Of a DNA stretch of 64,000 nucleotides, positions 60,701 to 64,000 are shown in pieces. Source of the stretch: Plecoglossus altivelis (lineage: Eukaryota; Chordata; Actinopteri; Osmeriformes; Plecoglossidae); NCBI GenBank assembly GCA_036571765.1, contig BROE01000022.1:10579472-10643471 (forward strand), written 5' to 3'. The position numbers were made by a program, and so were the translations under genes. The notes below the pieces were generated by a model that searched no databases, was not told the DNA's origin, and saw only the letters and a list, made by a program, of their open reading frames with translations. How positions within the stretch are numbered: position 1 is the first letter of the stretch; every line of letters starts with the position of its first letter.

Positions 60701-61887
60701 CATTCTTGTCAGTGCGGTTATCCCCAGCAGGGGTGGTCTTGGGCGGGTGCCTCTCCCTCCCCCTGCGCAGGTCTGGGGTGGTGCGGGAGGCTGGCAGCCA
60801 ATGGGCTGTGGTCTGGGCTTTGGTGGGTCTTGGAGTAGTGATGGTGGTGGTCTGTTTGGTTGTGGTAGGGCGTTTGGTTGTGGTGGTCGTCGTTCGCCTC
60901 GTTGTGGTTGTGGTGGGTTTAGTTGTGGTTGTGGTAGGTTTAGTTGTGGTTGTGGTAGGTTTAGTTGTGGTTGTGGTAGGTTTAGTTGTGGTGGTGGTAG
61001 ATCTAGTTGTGGTGGTGGTAGGTTTAGTTGTGGTGGTGGTAGGTTTAGTTGTGGTTGTAGTAGATTTAGTTGTAGTTGTAGTTGCTCTTGTTGTGGTGGT
61101 TGTGGGTTTTGTGGTTGTGGTAGTTGTAGTTGTTGGCCTCATCATCACTTGCTTCCTGTCAGGCCTCCCAGCTATGGGCATGTCAACTTGCCCACCTATC
61201 AACACATCAAACCCAGAGAGCTTTAGTACACCAACATTGTTTGTAGCTCAACCAAACACATTCATCACTTCGCACATTCTGGGACATGAATCCTTCTTAT
61301 AATGTATATAATCCAAAAATAGAATACAGATGACCAAACATGAATTGCTTGAACAATCAATCTGAATAAATACTTGTGCTATGATTTGGAAGTGAAACAC
61401 ACTGGGAGATTATCAGTTCAAAACATACATCTAACACTGCACTTCTAGAGTTAATTCAATGTTTCAAACCTAACAAGAGACACACTTTTTTAAGGAAAGA
61501 TATCAGTTTTCTCTGTGTTCTCGTGCTTGTGAGGTAACAGTTCCCATGTTCCCCAACCTTCTCACCAGTAGCGGTGCCTTCCTCCACCTGGCCCTCCACA
61601 CCTGCTCCTTTACACTTCTGGACGAAGCCCTTCTGTCTTAACTTCTCCAGCTTCCTCATGGGCGCCTGGTCGATGACCTCGTACACGGCCTCCAGCCTGA
61701 CAGGGTAGGGGTACCTTTCTTCTACCTGCAGGGTCTTCCTCAGAAGCACCATGCCGAACTTGCCTGAAAGAGGTCCATTATCACGTTATCGCTAGCATTA
61801 TTAGTAATTTAGCAATTCTTTTCATCTTTCACTTTCTTTCACTCTGTTTCTTGTTCTCACCGTGCTTCTTTCTCACTGACTGTCTAC

Positions 61888-61965
<78 letters not shown>

Positions 61966-62722
61966 AACACGTACACATAAGCTTATCCCCCAGATGTGAG
62001 CAGATGTAAGAGGTTGTACCTTTCTCTAGCTTGAGGAAGCTCATGAGTCTGGGGATGAGGCCTGTGTCCAGTGGCTCCTCCATCACTTTGCCTTCCTGGG
62101 TGATCCGCCTCACCTTCCCCCCCATCTCCCCCTCCTCGTGGAACATCACAATCTGCTGCACGTGGCGCTCTGCCAGCTCGCAGTACACGTCTGGCTTTAG
62201 AAGTGACATCATCAACCGGTAATACCCGTCTGACTCGTGGGGTGCCGAGATAACCAGAACGCGGTTTTTCCCCGCAAAGCTTGCCAGGAGGTTGGGGGAG
62301 CCTGCGTTGCTTGGCATTCTTGAAACTCTGGCCCGTGCCCCAGGCGTGCCCTCATCCTGGACCATGCCTGGCTGCGGTGGGTTTCCGGCCTGGCCCAGAC
62401 CAGCCCCCCTCCTCCCAGCCCCTGCCAGTGAGATCCTGCCTCTCCTTCTGCTCTGTCCAGCTGCAACACTGGTGGGAGGACCGGAGCTCTGGTCAGCCTG
62501 CATGGTCTCTCCTTGTCTGATTCTGGACGCTGTGTTTATAGGCGACGTGCCAGGGCGCACGCCTGCGACAGTGCGGTCCCTGCCAGAACCAAAGCTCTGA
62601 AGACGCCCCAGTCTGGCGCGTCGGCGCAAGGTAATCCGTTTAAGGTGCGCCTGTCTGTCGGCTTCACCTGCCCAAGTTAGTAGACTCAACAGGGCCAGAC
62701 CCAGGACAAACTCTCCCCGCAT
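52980..62722 (-). CDS. ccdc80: ccdc80: coiled-coil domain-containing protein 80 (DRO1/URB), complete, 940 aa
   Basis: CCDC80 is a secreted extracellular-matrix protein linked to cell adhesion, adipocyte differentiation and tumour suppression, with three P-DUDES (thioredoxin-like) domains. Exons: 62722-62020, 61763-61566, 61195-60606, 60092-59715, 59073-58917, 56619-56483, 55464-55313, 54945-54842, 53859-53776, 53299-52980, all in phase. Signal peptide MRGEFVLGLALLSLLTWAGE. Domain 1 starts about residue 149 (SFAGKNRVLVISAP). Exon 3 (301-497) carries a threonine array and exon 4 a Lys/Glu-rich segment (about 530-600). Domain 2 starts near 614 (FEGRRRLVIITAP), domain 3 near 772 (FRWRRRLFLISAPNDEEW). 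The end is a His/Tyr/Gly-rich tail (GYHHHGYDGYQDAYHQGYGY). Human CCDC80 is 950 aa. ATG 62722 was chosen because it opens the signal peptide; the frame above it has no ATG. Confidence 0.96.
56286..56390. repeat. GATGCAGTG short repeats followed by a perfect 13-bp hairpin
   Basis: Copies of GATGCAGTG and GGACAGTC alternate at 56286-56343 in the ccdc80 intron between 58917 and 56619, just past exon 6's donor (56483). They are followed by CTGGTCTGCAGCA (56361-56373), loop ATGA and TGCTGCAGACCAG (56378-56390), exact reverse complements. Confidence 0.75.
56999..57108. repeat. (CTAC)n-(CATA)n compound microsatellite
   Basis: About eight CTAC units followed by about 19 CATA units; a short GATA tract precedes it (56958-56992). 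In a ccdc80 intron. Confidence 0.95.
57567..57773. repeat. Two (TG)n tracts in the ccdc80 intron 5
   Basis: TG runs at about 57569-57609 and 57744-57774, within the 2.3-kb intron between exons 5 and 6. The rest of the intron (56620-58916) shows no exon or gene. Confidence 0.85.
60830..61137 (-). repeat. Coding threonine repeat array in ccdc80 exon 3
   Basis: On the - strand the unit ACCACAACCACAACTAAACC and close variants encode about 13 heptads of the form (K/R)(P/S/A)TTTTT, residues about 320-420. Unit spacing is 21 bp, so length changes keep the frame. Synonymous differences between units (ACA/ACC/ACT) show partial homogenisation. Such a Thr stretch would be expected to be heavily O-glycosylated. 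Confidence 0.9.
61888..61964. repeat. (CT)n-(CA)n compound microsatellite
   Basis: A CT run interrupted by TTTCT passes into a short CA run at 61950-61964, 56 bp from the first ccdc80 donor (62020) on the intron side. Confidence 0.9.
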
Positions 62723-64000
62723 TTTAAAAATGTAAATCAAAGTAAACACTCCAATAAAGGAAGAAGGTGGAATATCCAGCTATGGACATGGGATCTTGGT
62801 GCGTGCTTAGTGCATTTGTCCTCGCGTATTACGAACGGATGCAAAACTAGCATGGAAGAAAGGTGCATACACTACTGTTTCGTGTTTCAGACCATACCTT
62901 TACTTTTCACAGCGGAACACCAAGTAATGCACAGCCCTACTTTACTGTCTGTATTAACCTGGCTGACACATGAACACTGAGGGATTAAAGGAAACTATCT
63001 CGGACTGTCATCCACCACACTGGCTTTATTAGTGATCCTCACTTTATTAGTGATTGTATGCAAAGCCGTTATCTCAAACGCAAAGCACGCTTTACTGCGT
63101 CATGGCATTTATTCTACAGGACACATGTCAGAAATATAACTAATGTTCCAATGCAATTATTTAAAACTACCAATTAAATACTCACAGAAAGAGCTTCCTT
63201 ATTGAATAAAGTTCGGTAGAAAAAGAGGAAAGTTATTTATCCTCAAAAGACAACTAGCTGCACTTGCAGAGCTTCGCGCATGCAAATGAAAGGCTTTTAC
63301 CAAACAAAAGAACGAAACTTTACGCTGACTGAGTCCAAATCCAGCAGGAAACCTGTCCATAACCACTGACTTGCTGCTCTGGGAAACGCGTCTCCGTCTC
63401 TTGACTTGTGCTCTGGAAGTTATCCCAGAACGTCCACACCAACCTCAGTCTCGCGTCTCTTGGCGACGCCGCAGCATGAACCTCGGCATTGACAGTAGGT
63501 TACCAAAATAAAGAAAAAACGACTGAAAATGTTTCATTTACCCGAGGTTCGATACTTCTGATTCGAGATTTGAATGAGAAAAGTAGGCCTACATACACAA
63601 TACACTATTTCCAATAAACCCACCTTGATTTTTTAATTATTAACATCAAAGTTCGGCTTCATATAGTAACCCCTCCGAGGAGAAATGTGAAAGAGAAATG
63701 ACCGTGTAGTGCACTTCAGTCAAGTTCCTCCCATAAAGTCTGACAAGAGACGCCCCCTGCCCGCTCCTTATGCCTTTGATTCATCCAAAACAGACCAGGT
63801 TTTCCCATGTACCTTATCCAGAAGGGGGTGTATAAACCAGGGCATTACTGCAAAGCTGTCTGGACAAGGATCATTTCAGAAGGAACGAAGAGCGGTGGTA
63901 AATTTAGACTGTACGCGGTCGGCCGTCCGTCTCTACTTAACTAGAAGTCCACTGTACACAGGGCAATGGGGTGCAATTACTGTACACGAGACTGTTTATT
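62723..64000. other. ccdc80 upstream region
   Basis: Contains the ccdc80 5' UTR and promoter on the - strand, neither of which can be placed. No TATA box on the - strand was convincing. A GC-rich block at about 63385-63480 is the best promoter-like stretch. No repeat array or reading frame of note. Confidence 0.4.
63831..63836 (+). promoter_or_regulatory. Candidate TATA box of an outward-facing transcript
   Basis: GGTGTATAAACCAGGGC on the + strand is a good TATA box. A transcript would start near 63860 and could use the donor-like GGTG-GTAAAT at about 63897. If real, it belongs to a gene whose coding part is beyond the right edge, or to an alternative start. Based on motif alone. Confidence 0.3.

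Noticed and set aside
60525..61302. Two long + strand frames (Val/Gly-rich and Cys/Gly-rich) of over 200 codons
   Set aside because: They are antisense to the ccdc80 threonine array and open only because of the repeat.
63476..63505. Possible + strand start codon context (GCAGCATGAACCTCGG)
   Set aside because: The frame is short and no coding continuation or homology is visible before the window ends.
1..64000. CRISPR array, prophage, operon or bacterial defence system
   Set aside because: All genes are intron-containing vertebrate genes; the direct repeats are satellites without unique spacers.

Overview
The window is animal nuclear DNA from a ray-finned (teleost-type) fish. The evidence is multi-exon vertebrate genes with GT-AG introns, compact introns packed with (CA)n, (CT)n and (CATA)n microsatellites, and a fish-type tRNA-derived SINE. 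No bacterial, viral or CRISPR features were seen. Five vertebrate genes can be reconstructed exon by exon with a continuous reading frame.

Layout. (1) 1-11778, + strand: the last eight coding exons of vwa8, ending in the VWA domain. Its introns hold a 46-bp minisatellite, a 1-kb 19-bp minisatellite and many microsatellites. (2) 11779-26080: about 14 kb of intergenic sequence in which I recognise no gene, rich in simple repeats. (3) 26950-31615, - strand: rgcc, complete in five coding exons, convergent with vwa8. (4) 33520-45316, - strand: f5 (coagulation factor V), complete in 27 coding exons, 1937 codons, with a short B domain. (5) 47016-50799, + strand: slc35a5, complete in nine coding exons, 422 codons, head-to-head with f5 across a short shared promoter interval. 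(6) 50800-52979: convergent intergenic segment with a SINE flanked by 10-bp target-site duplications. (7) 52980-62722, - strand: ccdc80, complete in ten coding exons, 940 codons, with a threonine-repeat array in exon 3. (8) 62723-64000: ccdc80 upstream region, with a TATA-type promoter candidate facing outward.

The genes do not form a pathway. vwa8 encodes a mitochondrial AAA+/VWA ATPase, rgcc a cell-cycle/CDK1 modulator, f5 a secreted clotting cofactor, slc35a5 a Golgi-type nucleotide-sugar transporter and ccdc80 a secreted matrix protein. From memory of the human map, vwa8-rgcc and slc35a5-ccdc80 are each neighbouring pairs on different chromosomes, with F5 on a third, so this looks like a fish-specific join of ancestral blocks.

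I did not find a new multi-gene system. The most notable points are the B domain of factor V (no nonapeptide repeats, tandem SPRG sites, Lys at the position of the human light-chain thrombin site), the f5/slc35a5 shared promoter interval, the coding threonine array in ccdc80, a vwa8 exon whose splice sites abut TG repeats, and several perfect hairpins and minisatellites.
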